DNA of 48,697 nucleotides. Origin: Sulfurimonas sp. (GTDB taxonomy: Bacteria; Campylobacterota; Campylobacteria; Campylobacterales; Sulfurimonadaceae). The stretch lies in the NCBI RefSeq assembly GCF_023229105.1, contig NZ_JALNZY010000003.1, positions 1 through 48,697 of the forward strand, written 5' to 3'. Position 1 is the stretch's first letter. Every line of letters starts with the position of its first letter. Of the stretch, positions 17,729-25,857 are shown in pieces. The position numbers and the translations under genes were made by a program. Below the pieces are notes generated by a model. The model was not told where the DNA came from and did no database searches. It saw nothing but the letters and a program-made list of their open reading frames with translations.

Positions 17729-18039
17729 TTTTCTCTCATACCTTTCATATTTTCAAGTTCAAGAACGAGTTCGTCATATTCTGCTTTTTTTCTTTGGATA
17801 AACTTTTGAGTAAGCTGCAGTTTTTCGTTGAAACCTTTTTCGGTTAAGAGGTATTTGTATTGATTTTTATTTTTGTTTGCAAAAAAGCTCTCAGCCTTAA
17901 TCAGACCTTTTTCTACAAGTGCTTTTAGCACATAGTTAACCTTTCCCACACTAAGACCAAGCTCCTCTGCAAGCGTTCTTTGGGTTTTAAGAGCCTCAAT
18001 ATTTCTAAGTACACTCAATGTAAGTTCATCATTTGACAA
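17725..18039 (-). CDS. MarR-family EPS-associated transcriptional regulator
   Basis: This protein of 104 residues is a winged-helix regulator. The recognition segment LAEELGLSVGKVNYVLKALVEKG (split near residue 35) is a clear HTH, followed by wing-like KYLLTEKGFNEK and a C-terminal coiled helix (about 80-104). It matches the small MarR-like proteins that head exopolysaccharide loci (EPS-associated MarR family). The start is TTG at 18039, with AGGA eight bases upstream. It is the first gene of the long polysaccharide operon and overlaps the next gene by four bases (ATGA), so it probably controls this operon; autoregulation is an inference. Confidence 0.8.
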   Translation of the reverse strand: MSNDELTLSVLRNIEALKTQRTLAEELGLSVGKVNYVLKALVEKGLIKAESFFANKNKNQYKYLLTEKGFNEKLQLTQKFIQRKKAEYDELVLELENMKGMREK

Positions 18040-18084
18040 AATTTAGTTCCTATTCTTGTTTGTTCATATTTTGAATATTACTGT

Positions 18085-18090
18085 TTTATA
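18085..18090 (-). promoter_or_regulatory. Possible -10 element for the polysaccharide operon
   Basis: On the minus strand the hexamer TATAAA lies 46 bases upstream of the regulator's TTG start, within an AT-rich stretch. No convincing -35 box is visible, which is usual for Campylobacterota promoters. The rest of 18040-18249 shows an imperfect TTCATATTTTGAA inverted repeat near 18063-18075 that could be an operator for the MarR-type protein, and otherwise nothing I can assign. No JUMPStart-like sequence was found. Confidence 0.3.
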
Positions 18091-18249
18091 TCTTCTGCCG
18101 TGCTTAAATGTGAAAACTAGCTAAAGTCAAATATCAGTATCTGCCCTGTTATATTTGAGATAACAAACTAATGTACGTACGATAAATAAAGAATTTTACT
18201 AGGAATAGAAAAAGAGTTGTTTTTTGATTTTTTAAAGTAAAAATAAAAT

Positions 18250-18332
18250 GGTGCGATTGGAGGGATTTGAACCCTCACACCTCTCGGCACGAGCCCCTCA
18301 AGCCCGCGTGTCTACCGTTCCACCACAATCGC
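18250..18332 (-). tRNA. tRNA-Leu (anticodon GAG)
   Basis: Read on the minus strand, the acceptor arms GCGATTG and CAATCGC pair over seven bases. The anticodon stem is CGGGC/GCTCG around the loop TTGAGGG, giving anticodon GAG (leucine, CUC/CUU codons). The T arm is GAGGG-TTCAAAT-CCCTC and there is a long class II variable arm (GCC-GAGA-GGT), as expected for leucine. The 3' CCA is encoded (18250-18252). The gene sits between atpE and the polysaccharide operon regulator. Downstream of the tRNA (below 18250) the DNA is T-rich with no clear hairpin terminator. Confidence 0.95.
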
Positions 18333-18335
18333 ATA

Positions 18336-18370
18336 AAAGAAGAAAAGTCTAACTCAAAAAGAGTTAGACT
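18336..18370 (-). terminator. Intrinsic terminator of atpE
   Basis: A perfect ten-base-pair inverted repeat, AGTCTAACTC and GAGTTAGACT with a five-base loop (18346-18370), lies just after the atpE stop codon. On the minus strand it is followed by TTTTCTTCTTTT. It separates atpE from the tRNA-Leu gene. Confidence 0.85.
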
Positions 18371-18388
18371 GAGGGGTTTTTAGGTTTA

Positions 18389-18703
18389 TTAACCTAAATA
18401 TGGGTTTGCGTAAAGTGCAATTAACGCAATTACTAGTGCATAGATAACTTGTGCTTCGATCATTGCAAGAGCGATAAACATAGTTGTCATAAGTTTAGCA
18501 CCTAAACCTGGGTTTCTAGCAGTTCCTGCGATTGTTGCAGCTGCAGTATGACCCATACCGATAGCTCCACCAAGAGCAGCAAGACCAAGACCAAGACCAG
18601 CAGCGATCATTGAGTACGCTTTAAGTGTTTGGTTAGCAACATCACCATCATTAGCAAGTGCTGCAGTAGCTAATGCTACCATTAAGAAAAGAATTTTTTT
18701 CAT
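18389..18703 (-). CDS. atpE: F0F1 ATP synthase subunit c
   Basis: This 104-residue proteolipid forms the rotor ring of the membrane F0 sector and carries the ion across the membrane. After a secretory-type leader, MKKILFLMVALATAALA, come two membrane helices: the first with the glycine-rich GLGLGLAALGGAIGMG, then the polar loop ARNPGLGAK, then the second with the ion-binding glutamate in ALAMIEAQVIYALV. Ordinary c subunits are about 80 residues and lack such a leader; the extended N-terminus is seen in Campylobacterota and a few other groups. The start is the ATG at 18703, with GGAGAAA just upstream; a longer in-frame start at 18787 has no support. The gene is alone, away from other atp genes, with its own promoter and terminator. 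Confidence 0.95.
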   Translation of the reverse strand: MKKILFLMVALATAALANDGDVANQTLKAYSMIAAGLGLGLAALGGAIGMGHTAAATIAGTARNPGLGAKLMTTMFIALAMIEAQVIYALVIALIALYANPYLG

Positions 18704-18760
18704 AGTTTCTCCATTAAAATTATTACAAACTTTTTCGGCTAGCGTAACCATATCCGCAAG

Positions 18761-18769
18761 AATATAGCA
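18761..18769 (-). promoter_or_regulatory. Extended -10 promoter of atpE
   Basis: The minus strand reads TGCTATATT here (TGn plus TATATT), an extended -10 element. It would start transcription near 18754, leaving a 5' leader of about 50 bases before the atpE ATG. No -35 box is needed for this promoter type. This is a sequence prediction only. Confidence 0.45.
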
Positions 18770-18863
18770 ACCCAAACATAAATGCAAGGATTTCCCTACT
18801 TAAATTTGATTGCGAATGATACATAAAAAGTGCTAAAAATTACTTTAATATATACAATTTTAT

Positions 18864-21029
18864 TTATGCACGCCCTAGGGAGATTTTATTGCCCTTAAAC
18901 TCTAAAATCTCAACATCTATCTCCTCGCCCTCACTAAGTACGTCACTGACTTTATCTACTCTTTGGTCTGATATTTTAGAGATATGTATAAGCCCGTCAG
19001 TTCCATCAGGAAGCTCTATAAACGCACCGAAATCAACTATTTTCTTAACGATTCCTTTGTAGATATCGCCTACTTTATACTCTATTTTTGGAGTTTTTGG
19101 AGTATTGACAATTCCCTCAATATGCTCTCTAGCAGCCTGCACTCCGCTTTTGCTTTTGCCTGTTACTTTTACTTTTCCCTCTTTTTTATCTATGTCGATT
19201 GCTACTTCAAACTTCTCGATTATCTCACGGATAGTTTTTCCAGCTTGTCCGATAATTTCACCGATAAAACTTGGATTTATATGAAAAAAGTCTGTACTTG
19301 GCAAGATGCCATCGTTTAACTCTATCTTATTTTCGGACTCTTGCATAATATCTATAATGTGCGCTCTTCCCTCTTTTGCTTGATAGAGTGCCTCTTTTAA
19401 AATATTTAAGCTAATTCCTCCTAGTTTAATATCCATCTGCATAGCTGTGATGCCATCTTTTGAACCTGTTACTTTGAAATCCATATCGCCGTCATGGTCT
19501 TCAAGTCCCATAATGTCTGAGAGAATCGCATACTTATCTCCTTGGCTAACCATTCCCATAGCAATACCTGCAATAACATCGCTTGTATCAATATCTGCAG
19601 CTTTAAGTGCCATATAGCCGCCGCAAACGGTTGCCATAGAGGATGAGCCGTTTGACTCTAGTATCTCTGAAACGAGGCGAATAGTCTGCCCGTCAAGGTT
19701 CATTATAGGCTCTAGTGCTCTTTTAGCTAAATTGCCATGCCCTAGCTCTCTTCTTTTTGTTCCCATGATGGGAGAAGCTTCCCCTACACTAAATCCGGGA
19801 AAATTGTAGTGAACCATAAAGTTCTCATTTTGGATACCATCATCAGTAAGACTCTCAAACATCTGTGCATCTTTTGGTCCGCCCATCGTAAGAACAACAA
19901 GTGCCTGTGTCTGCCCACGAGTAAAAAGACATGAAGAGTGTGCGCGAGGAAGAACATTTGTACTTATAGATATCGGTCTTATCTCATTTAAAGCTCTACC
20001 ATCAGCACGGATATTTTCATTTAAAATCTGTGCTCTTACCTGCTCTTTTTTGACCTTTTCTATAGCATCTTTTAACTCTACCTCATCCCAATGTTCTTGT
20101 GTGAGCATGATTTTTTTTCTGAGTGCTCTTAGAGCCGTTGAGCGCTCTGATTTTGCCATTTGGTTCATAGCGGCTTTTATATCCGATAAATGTTTTTCTC
20201 TTACATAACCAACCATCCCCTCATTTATCTCATGTGCTTTATACTCTATCTCTTTTGTCTCTTTTTTAAACTCTTTAAAAGCTTCTTCATACTTCGCATT
20301 ACTCTCAAAAAGTAGTTCCTGCGTCTTTTGTAAAACATTTACAAGCTCATCTTCGGGCAATGCATTTGAAGTATGTGTCATAATAATGGGCGCGCTCATT
20401 GTAGGGTCTAGCAATGGGTCTATAACAAGCGTGTTATCTATTTTCTGTGAGCCGACACTTCTCATCTCTATCATCAAAAGCTCATCTTTTGTTCCAGATA
20501 GGTACAAATCCAGAGTAGAGCTGTTTAACTGCGATAAAGTAGGGTTTAACACTAGCTTGCCGTCTATCTTTGCGGCTCTTACTGCGGAGACTGATTTATT
20601 GATATCTATATCGCTTACATATAGAGCCGCTGATGCTGCATTGAGTGCAAGAACCTGCAAGTCAGCCTCGGAGTCAACACTAAATGTCATGATAGTTATT
20701 TGTGTCGGATGCCCAAAACCTTTAGGAAAGAGTGGACGAAGAGAACGATCGACTATACGAGAAGTTAGCGTTTCAAAATCACTCGGTTTTGTCTCACGCT
20801 TAAAAAATCCGCCGGGAATTTTACCAGCAGCGTATGTTTTTTCAATATACTGCACGGTTAGGGGAAGAAAATCATCTTTTACTATCTCTGTTTCATCTAT
20901 TACCACTGTTGCTAAAACAACGGTGTCTCCGCTCTTTATCCAAGCTGCTCCGTTAGCCTGTTTTGCGACTTCACTAAACGAATACTCTTCACTCCTGTTT
21001 TCTAACTCTACTTTTACATCATATTTCAT
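18864..21029 (-). CDS. pnp: Polyribonucleotide nucleotidyltransferase (PNPase)
   Basis: This 721-residue PNPase degrades RNA 3'-to-5' by phosphorolysis and can add tails, usually as a trimer in the cytosol. Two RNase PH-like domains are visible: the first with IPGGFFKRETKPSDFETLTSR (split near residue 75) and the second with FTRGQTQALVVLTMG and FMVHYNFPGFSVGE, including MGTKRRELGHG. The C-terminal RNA-binding part has a KH domain (IGEIIGQAGKTIREI, about 600-615) and an S1 domain (GIVKKIVDFGAFIELPDG, about 660-680). The length and domain order are standard. It overlaps the end of the upstream phosphoribosyltransferase-like gene by eleven bases. The S1 domain ends close to the C-terminus, with little tail. 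Confidence 0.97.
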   Translation of the reverse strand: MKYDVKVELENRSEEYSFSEVAKQANGAAWIKSGDTVVLATVVIDETEIVKDDFLPLTVQYIEKTYAAGKIPGGFFKRETKPSDFETLTSRIVDRSLRPLFPKGFGHPTQITIMTFSVDSEADLQVLALNAASAALYVSDIDINKSVSAVRAAKIDGKLVLNPTLSQLNSSTLDLYLSGTKDELLMIEMRSVGSQKIDNTLVIDPLLDPTMSAPIIMTHTSNALPEDELVNVLQKTQELLFESNAKYEEAFKEFKKETKEIEYKAHEINEGMVGYVREKHLSDIKAAMNQMAKSERSTALRALRKKIMLTQEHWDEVELKDAIEKVKKEQVRAQILNENIRADGRALNEIRPISISTNVLPRAHSSCLFTRGQTQALVVLTMGGPKDAQMFESLTDDGIQNENFMVHYNFPGFSVGEASPIMGTKRRELGHGNLAKRALEPIMNLDGQTIRLVSEILESNGSSSMATVCGGYMALKAADIDTSDVIAGIAMGMVSQGDKYAILSDIMGLEDHDGDMDFKVTGSKDGITAMQMDIKLGGISLNILKEALYQAKEGRAHIIDIMQESENKIELNDGILPSTDFFHINPSFIGEIIGQAGKTIREIIEKFEVAIDIDKKEGKVKVTGKSKSGVQAAREHIEGIVNTPKTPKIEYKVGDIYKGIVKKIVDFGAFIELPDGTDGLIHISKISDQRVDKVSDVLSEGEEIDVEILEFKGNKISLGRA

Positions 21030-21681
21030 TCTTTTCTCCTAATATTTTTTCTATCGTATCTTCATCTATCTTTTTTAACTCTTCATAATATAGAGATGTT
21101 TCAACATAATCATCTATATTGTAGAGAAAAAATATATTGTCCGTAAAGGACTCCAAAAACGACAAAACATCGCTCGGTATAACTGGAACTGCAATATATA
21201 CCGCTTTTGGTTTCATCGCTAAAATCATCTTAAGAGCAGTTACAAATTTGAGTCCTGTTTCGCTTCCCTCATCAACCAATAAAACTACCTGATTATTCAT
21301 TGATGCAAAAGGTCTTCCCTTTCTGTATTGATACACATAACTAAGAATCTTCTCTTCATGTTTTCTGTGCGCTTCTCCGTAAATATAGTCATATTTTATT
21401 CCAAAAGCAGCTACAAGATTCTCATTTATTACTATCTCTTCGCTCTCACAGACTCTGGCTATCTCACACTCACTGTTGTTGGGTGCCATGATTGCTTCTG
21501 AGAAAAGAAAATCTATGCTGTTTTTATATTTTCCCCGCAGAAAATAAGCCAACTCCAAGCCACCTCTTGAGACTGCTACCAGCTTCCAATTCTCATCTTT
21601 GAGTTTTTGCATAGGAATAACATCCTGGAGTTTTTTTGCAGCGTCTTCTCTGTCTTTGAGTATGTTTTTATATTTTTTCAT
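21019..21681 (-). CDS. Phosphoribosyltransferase-like protein
   Basis: This 220-residue protein looks like a type I phosphoribosyltransferase domain. The PRPP-binding signature is VVLLVDEGSETGLKF (about 132-146; Asp137, Glu138, Thr142, Gly143), and an earlier loop reads LVAVSRGGLELAYFL (about 34-48), as in predicted PRTases of the COG1926 type. Near the N-terminus is a charged segment rather than a transit signal, so it is cytosolic. The substrate is unknown; it could act in purine salvage, or it may be a regulatory or degenerate PRTase. It lies between lptD and pnp, overlapping pnp by eleven bases, and 15 bases separate it from lptD. Confidence 0.75.
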   Translation of the reverse strand: MKKYKNILKDREDAAKKLQDVIPMQKLKDENWKLVAVSRGGLELAYFLRGKYKNSIDFLFSEAIMAPNNSECEIARVCESEEIVINENLVAAFGIKYDYIYGEAHRKHEEKILSYVYQYRKGRPFASMNNQVVLLVDEGSETGLKFVTALKMILAMKPKAVYIAVPVIPSDVLSFLESFTDNIFFLYNIDDYVETSLYYEELKKIDEDTIEKILGEKNEI

Positions 21682-21696
21682 TATTTAGCTTGCCTC

Positions 21697-23859
21697 CTAT
21701 TTTTCAGGAAGTCTATAAACAAAACCGGACAACCTGCCTTCATTTTTCATAATCGGTTTAAGTCTGATACTCAGATATATAAATCTGTCATATACAGAGT
21801 CTGAGAGCCCGTTTTGGTTAAGAATCGGTCTGTTGTTTTCGACATAAGTAAGTCCAAAGTCCCAGCATCTCTTTTGATATAAAAATCCAACCTCAAAACC
21901 CTTTTTCTCACTTCTCTCAAGGTCATAGTCAAGTCTAAAATGGTAAGAGTAGTGTTTATCGTACTTGTACTCTACGCTTGAGGTCATGTAGCTTGTAATA
22001 GGAGTATAAGTAAGGGTTGGGGCTAAAAAACTATCTTTGTACATGTGAGACAATCCGATGTTTAAGTTCTGTGCATTATATGATATTTTATTAAAATTTT
22101 TAGAAAAAGCTCTCTCATCATAGTTATAAAACATATTGTTGTAAAAATTAACACTATCGGTAATCTGGTAATCAAGCTCATTTTCAAGCTCTCCTGCTCC
22201 GCCGCCGACATCTTCATAAGAGAAATTTTGTGCAAGTCTGTGATAGAGCTTCTGTCTTCCTGCTTCATCATATAGGTAATGCGAGAAATAGAGTTGTAGA
22301 TTCTCCTCTATATCCGCTATATTGTAAAATTCACAAATCGGTTGTGACTGATTTGCTTTTATTGAACAATAATCTTTTTGCTCATCATAGTAGCCGTTTT
22401 CATATTCTAAACCTGCTACCTGATATTTAGCACCAAAATCTACAACATGCGTTACCTCGTCATAAGCACGTGTTAACTGAGATGACAATGAGAGGTTGTG
22501 GTAGTTTCTTGCATATACTCCACTCTCATAATTATCTGTTGAAGGGATTTTTTCTTCGCCGCGAAATCCCGTATGTTGTGCATAAATACTCGCCTCATAA
22601 GAGAGATTTATCATCTCGTCAAAAATTGATGTTTGAAGAGTTAGAGGAATATTTATATCTGTTTGAACAGCACCCTTTCCAACCTCTCTATAATAATTGT
22701 TACTTTTTATATCCAAACTGTACAAAAAGTGGTTATCCAAAAAAGTATCTAAATAGCTGTGATAATGAAGAGCCGGAAGATTTTGAAGTGTCTCTTTATT
22801 GCTGCTTAAAGTTAGATTTTTATAATGCTTAAAATATGCCCCTATATAGTTATCATCAGTATTGTAAAATAGATTTACCCTTGAGAGAAGCTGTGTGGCA
22901 GTTGCGTTTTTTGTCGTGTCATTAGTTGATAGGTTAATATAATCAACATCATTCATATTTACTATGTCGGCATATAGTCCTGATTGACCCTTAAAATCTG
23001 TGCCAAACCACTCATTTATTACATCGCTGTTTTCGTATAGAAAATCAAAGCCGTAATGGCTTTTATTTGCCAACTTATTTTCAAGAAAATACTCCTCTTT
23101 CTCTTTAAAATAGCCTGCGCTAAAAGAGCCTTTTGAAACTTTACTGTCTGAAAATCTTAATGCAGTATATACTCCTGAACCGCGATTTGTTCGTACTTGA
23201 GGTTTAATCTCTAAATCCCACCAGTTTTGCTCTGCTATATAGAGTGCCTGCTCATAGTAAAACCCCTCTTTTGACGAGAACCCTATAGCAGGAGGTAAAA
23301 CTCCGGTTCTTCTTTTTGTATCTAGGGAGTACCCAAAATAGGGTGTATAAAAAACAGGGATATCGTATATGTAGATTCGAGTATTATAGAGATTTAACCA
23401 CATTGTATCCGTATTGTAGTCTGATGAGGTAAACTCCATTTTCCAGATAGGATTGTTTGGATCACATCCGCTTGTGGCTCCCCTAATAACATCTACTTGA
23501 GTATCTTTTGCATAAGAACTCTCTCCGCTAATCCATACCTCTGCTGTTTGTTCTAACATGTAAAATGGCTTAAATGCTCTCTCTTTACGAGCTATATTTA
23601 GTTTTGCATACTCCCCAAGAAATTTAATATTCTCACCTTGATTTGCTCTAATATTTCCAAAAAGTTCAAGATCTGCACTGTTTCTATCATATATCGCTTT
23701 TTTTGCTGTTAAATAATAATCTTTATAAATGACAACAACCTCGCCATCGGCTGTTATAATGTTATCTTTTGTCTCCATAGTAGTTGCATAAACTTCAACC
23801 TTCTCATCAGCGATTATATAAGTAGCAAAAAGAGCTAAAAAAAGAAGTAATTTAAACAT
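21697..23859 (-). CDS. lptD: LPS-assembly outer membrane protein LptD (OstA/Imp)
   Basis: This 720-residue protein starts with a signal peptide (MFKLLLFLALFATYIIA, cleaved near residue 17-18) and an OstA-like beta-jellyroll domain (about 20-130: VVIYKDYYLTAKKAIYD, LFGNIRANQGENI). The rest alternates aromatic and polar residues, as in the 26-stranded LptD barrel that inserts LPS into the outer leaflet. Four or more cysteines occur in the barrel region (for example GCDPNNP and a pair near residues 495-508), but the E. coli disulfide pattern is not obviously kept. It overlaps the RDD gene by eight bases. Having an LPS exporter in the same region as an O-antigen operon is suggestive but may be coincidental. 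Confidence 0.93.
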   Translation of the reverse strand: MFKLLLFLALFATYIIADEKVEVYATTMETKDNIITADGEVVVIYKDYYLTAKKAIYDRNSADLELFGNIRANQGENIKFLGEYAKLNIARKERAFKPFYMLEQTAEVWISGESSYAKDTQVDVIRGATSGCDPNNPIWKMEFTSSDYNTDTMWLNLYNTRIYIYDIPVFYTPYFGYSLDTKRRTGVLPPAIGFSSKEGFYYEQALYIAEQNWWDLEIKPQVRTNRGSGVYTALRFSDSKVSKGSFSAGYFKEKEEYFLENKLANKSHYGFDFLYENSDVINEWFGTDFKGQSGLYADIVNMNDVDYINLSTNDTTKNATATQLLSRVNLFYNTDDNYIGAYFKHYKNLTLSSNKETLQNLPALHYHSYLDTFLDNHFLYSLDIKSNNYYREVGKGAVQTDINIPLTLQTSIFDEMINLSYEASIYAQHTGFRGEEKIPSTDNYESGVYARNYHNLSLSSQLTRAYDEVTHVVDFGAKYQVAGLEYENGYYDEQKDYCSIKANQSQPICEFYNIADIEENLQLYFSHYLYDEAGRQKLYHRLAQNFSYEDVGGGAGELENELDYQITDSVNFYNNMFYNYDERAFSKNFNKISYNAQNLNIGLSHMYKDSFLAPTLTYTPITSYMTSSVEYKYDKHYSYHFRLDYDLERSEKKGFEVGFLYQKRCWDFGLTYVENNRPILNQNGLSDSVYDRFIYLSIRLKPIMKNEGRLSGFVYRLPEK

Positions 23860-24301
23860 CTACTACCAAAGTTTTAGCACTTTTATCATGCCATGTTTGT
23901 CTCATGGGGTCCATCAACCCCCATACAAATCCTAGATAAAATAGCGTCTCGCTTATAACCCTCACAACGGCACGATTAAGAGAGACGATAACATTTGGCT
24001 TTTGCATGGTTTTAATCTCAACAACCCTTATTTTCATAACAATTTTGCCTAAAGTTGCACCATATTGCATCACGAAAAAAGCTTGATATACTACTTTCAT
24101 AGCCATATATTCTAAAACAAATGTATTTGTAAGGATAATCATCTCCTCAACTGTTTTAGCATTAAAAAAAGAGTCTCCAAGTGCAATAATCAGTAAAAGT
24201 GAGAGCAGCATCTCATCTATAAAAAATGCCATGCCTCTCTTTTTTATAGAGGCTAATGTCACTCCTTCTTGATAAAGTCTGTTGTTAATCTCTTCGTTCA
24301 C
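23852..24301 (-). CDS. RDD family membrane protein
   Basis: This 149-residue protein has the RDD family pattern: an Arg near the start (IKKRGMAFFIDEMLLSLLLI, with Arg and Asp) and three hydrophobic segments (about 23-42, 50-75, 112-130). The conserved stretch YGATLGKIVMKIRVVE lies between the second and third segments, and DPMRQTWHDKSAKTLVV at the C-terminus matches RDD proteins. The function is unknown in general; a transport or channel role has been proposed for some members. It starts with GTG at 24301 (weak AAGAAG upstream), 11 bases before the purD stop, and it overlaps lptD by eight bases, so the three genes are probably cotranscribed. Confidence 0.85.
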   Translation of the reverse strand: MNEEINNRLYQEGVTLASIKKRGMAFFIDEMLLSLLLIIALGDSFFNAKTVEEMIILTNTFVLEYMAMKVVYQAFFVMQYGATLGKIVMKIRVVEIKTMQKPNVIVSLNRAVVRVISETLFYLGFVWGLMDPMRQTWHDKSAKTLVVDV

Positions 24302-24312
24302 TTCATTTCTTC

Positions 24313-25578
24313 TTAGAGCACTTGATAGGCTATGTCTGTTCTGAGTTTTTTACCTGCAAAATGAACCTGCCCGCATCGCATATATGCTCTGTCTCTTGCT
24401 TGTTTTATGCTATCTCCGATACCGACACAAACCAAAACTCGCCCACCATCTGCATACAACACACCATCAATCATACTAACTCCCGCATAGGAGATATGGG
24501 TATATTTTGCTATTTCTTCATGATGCACATCATCTACTATAATCTCTGCAGGCGTTGAGCTTGAGTAGGGATAGTTTTCACTTGCCATAACCACGCCTAC
24601 GGCATATTGGTTTGAAAACTCTACTTTTATTTCGCCGAGTCTGTTTGTCGCAGCTTTATAAAACATATCACTCACGCTTGAGGTCATAAGCGGCATAAGG
24701 ATTTCGCACTCAGGGTCTCCAAAACGGACATTGAACTCTAGTGTAATTGCCTCCCCTTTTACAACCATAATTCCAATAAAAAGAACACCCTCAAAAGGTG
24801 CTCCCTCTTTTTTCATACCATCTAGCGTAGGACGGATTATTCTCTCTTTTACCTTTTGATAAAGCGCTTCATCAACTAAAGGAGTCGGGGCATAAGCACC
24901 CATTCCTCCTGTATTTGGTCCCTCATCATTATCTTTAAGTCTTTTATGATCTTGCGCGGCAGGAAGCAAAATATAGTCCTCTCCATCACATACGGCAAAC
25001 ATGGAGAGCTCATACCCGTCTAAAAACTCTTCAACAATCACTTTAAGTCCTGCATCTCCAAAACTTTTTCCGCTTAGCATCTCTGAGATTGCAACTTTTG
25101 CCTCATCATGGTTTTGCGCAATTATTACACCCTTGCCACCGCATAATCCATCAGCTTTTACTACGATTGGAGCATTTAGGGTATCTGCAAATTTAAAAGC
25201 ATCTTCGATTGATGAAGTCTCTATATAACGCGCTGTTGGAATATTGTACTTTGCTAAAAAGTTCTTCATATAAACTTTTGAACCCTCAAGTTTTGCCGCT
25301 TCCTTGCTTGGTCCAAAAATTGTAAGTCCGAGGGATTTAAAGATATCAACGACCCCATCTACAAGCGGAGCTTCAGGTCCGACAATTGTCAAATCAACTT
25401 CATTTGCTTTAGCATACTCAGCCAACTCGTTATAATCTTTAATACTTAAGTTTGTTCCTAAAGAGCTTGTTGCGCCATTTCCGGGCATGAAAAAAAGTTC
25501 ATGAGCCTCTTTCTCGTTTAAAATCGCTCTAGCGATAGAAAATTCTCTACCACCATTGCCCAAAATTAAAATTTTCAT
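24313..25578 (-). CDS. purD: Phosphoribosylamine-glycine ligase (GAR synthetase)
   Basis: This 421-residue ATP-grasp enzyme makes glycinamide ribonucleotide from phosphoribosylamine, glycine and ATP, the second step of purine synthesis. Visible are the N-terminal MKILILGNGGREFSIA, IVGPEAPLVDGV, FGPSKEAAKLEGSK, the ATP-grasp segments VVKADGLCGGKGVIIA and EEFLDGYELSMFAV, and NVRFGDPECEIL. The ATG at 25578 has a close GGAG five bases upstream and is preferred to the in-frame GTG at 25584. The 6S RNA candidate lies immediately upstream in the same direction, followed by a terminator hairpin, so purD may depend partly on read-through from the 6S promoter. That is an inference. Confidence 0.95.
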   Translation of the reverse strand: MKILILGNGGREFSIARAILNEKEAHELFFMPGNGATSSLGTNLSIKDYNELAEYAKANEVDLTIVGPEAPLVDGVVDIFKSLGLTIFGPSKEAAKLEGSKVYMKNFLAKYNIPTARYIETSSIEDAFKFADTLNAPIVVKADGLCGGKGVIIAQNHDEAKVAISEMLSGKSFGDAGLKVIVEEFLDGYELSMFAVCDGEDYILLPAAQDHKRLKDNDEGPNTGGMGAYAPTPLVDEALYQKVKERIIRPTLDGMKKEGAPFEGVLFIGIMVVKGEAITLEFNVRFGDPECEILMPLMTSSVSDMFYKAATNRLGEIKVEFSNQYAVGVVMASENYPYSSSTPAEIIVDDVHHEEIAKYTHISYAGVSMIDGVLYADGGRVLVCVGIGDSIKQARDRAYMRCGQVHFAGKKLRTDIAYQVL

Positions 25579-25598
25579 CAACACTCCATAAATAAGTT

Positions 25599-25641
25599 AA
25601 AAAATATCTGCTCAATTTATAAAAATAGACTAAGCAGATAT
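25599..25641 (-). terminator. Terminator between the 6S RNA candidate and purD
   Basis: Arms at 25604-25612 and 25633-25641 pair over nine bases (ATATCTGCT/AGCAGATAT on the RNA) around a 20-base AU-rich loop. On the minus strand a run of six U residues follows. It would end the small RNA transcript and reduce flow into purD, whose ribosome binding site begins about 15 bases further on. Confidence 0.6.
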
Positions 25642-25651
25642 CTCTGTAAAA

Positions 25652-25850
25652 GTAGCCCGAACAGCCGTCTCGCATTTGGCTTGGTTCTAAAAGCCGAATT
25701 TGGGCGAAGAGAGCATTTTATAACGGCGACATTGTCTCGGCAGAGTTAACATACCTCAAACGACAACACCGGCACACAAAAATCCTACGTATTCGCTATT
25801 TGAAAATGTAGAACCCTCATTAGTACGATATCTCGAACTGTCCAGACTAC
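25652..25850 (-). ncRNA. ssrS: 6S RNA (SsrS-like) upstream of purD
   Basis: About 200 bases on the minus strand form a structured RNA. The ends pair as a continuous 13-bp helix with three GU pairs: GUAGUCUGGACAG at 25850-25838 with CUGUUCGGGCUAC at 25664-25652. Inside, GGUUCUA (25815-25809) can pair with UAGAACC (25689-25683), and the 3' side can instead form a local hairpin, GGCUU/AAGCC (25678-25695). An apical stem is closed near UUGUC/GACAA. A long closing stem, a large central bubble, a small hairpin on the 3' strand of the bubble and a length near 200 are features of 6S RNA, which binds sigma-70 RNA polymerase. As I recall, the purD-upstream RNA motif of epsilonproteobacteria was later recognised as 6S RNA; the location here fits. 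No tmRNA or RNase P consensus was found. Confidence 0.8.
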
Positions 25851-25857
25851 TTATATC

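Noticed and set aside
18040..18249. JUMPStart/ops element upstream of the polysaccharide operon
   Set aside because: No GGCGGTAG-type sequence occurs on either strand here.
20386..21042. 218-codon plus-strand open frame
   Set aside because: It lies antisense within pnp, whose protein motifs are fully conserved, and shows no family features of its own; it is a shadow frame.
25652..25850. tmRNA or RNase P RNA as identity of the purD-upstream RNA
   Set aside because: No tag-peptide frame, tRNA-like ends or RNase P core consensus; the 200-base length and closing stem fit 6S RNA.
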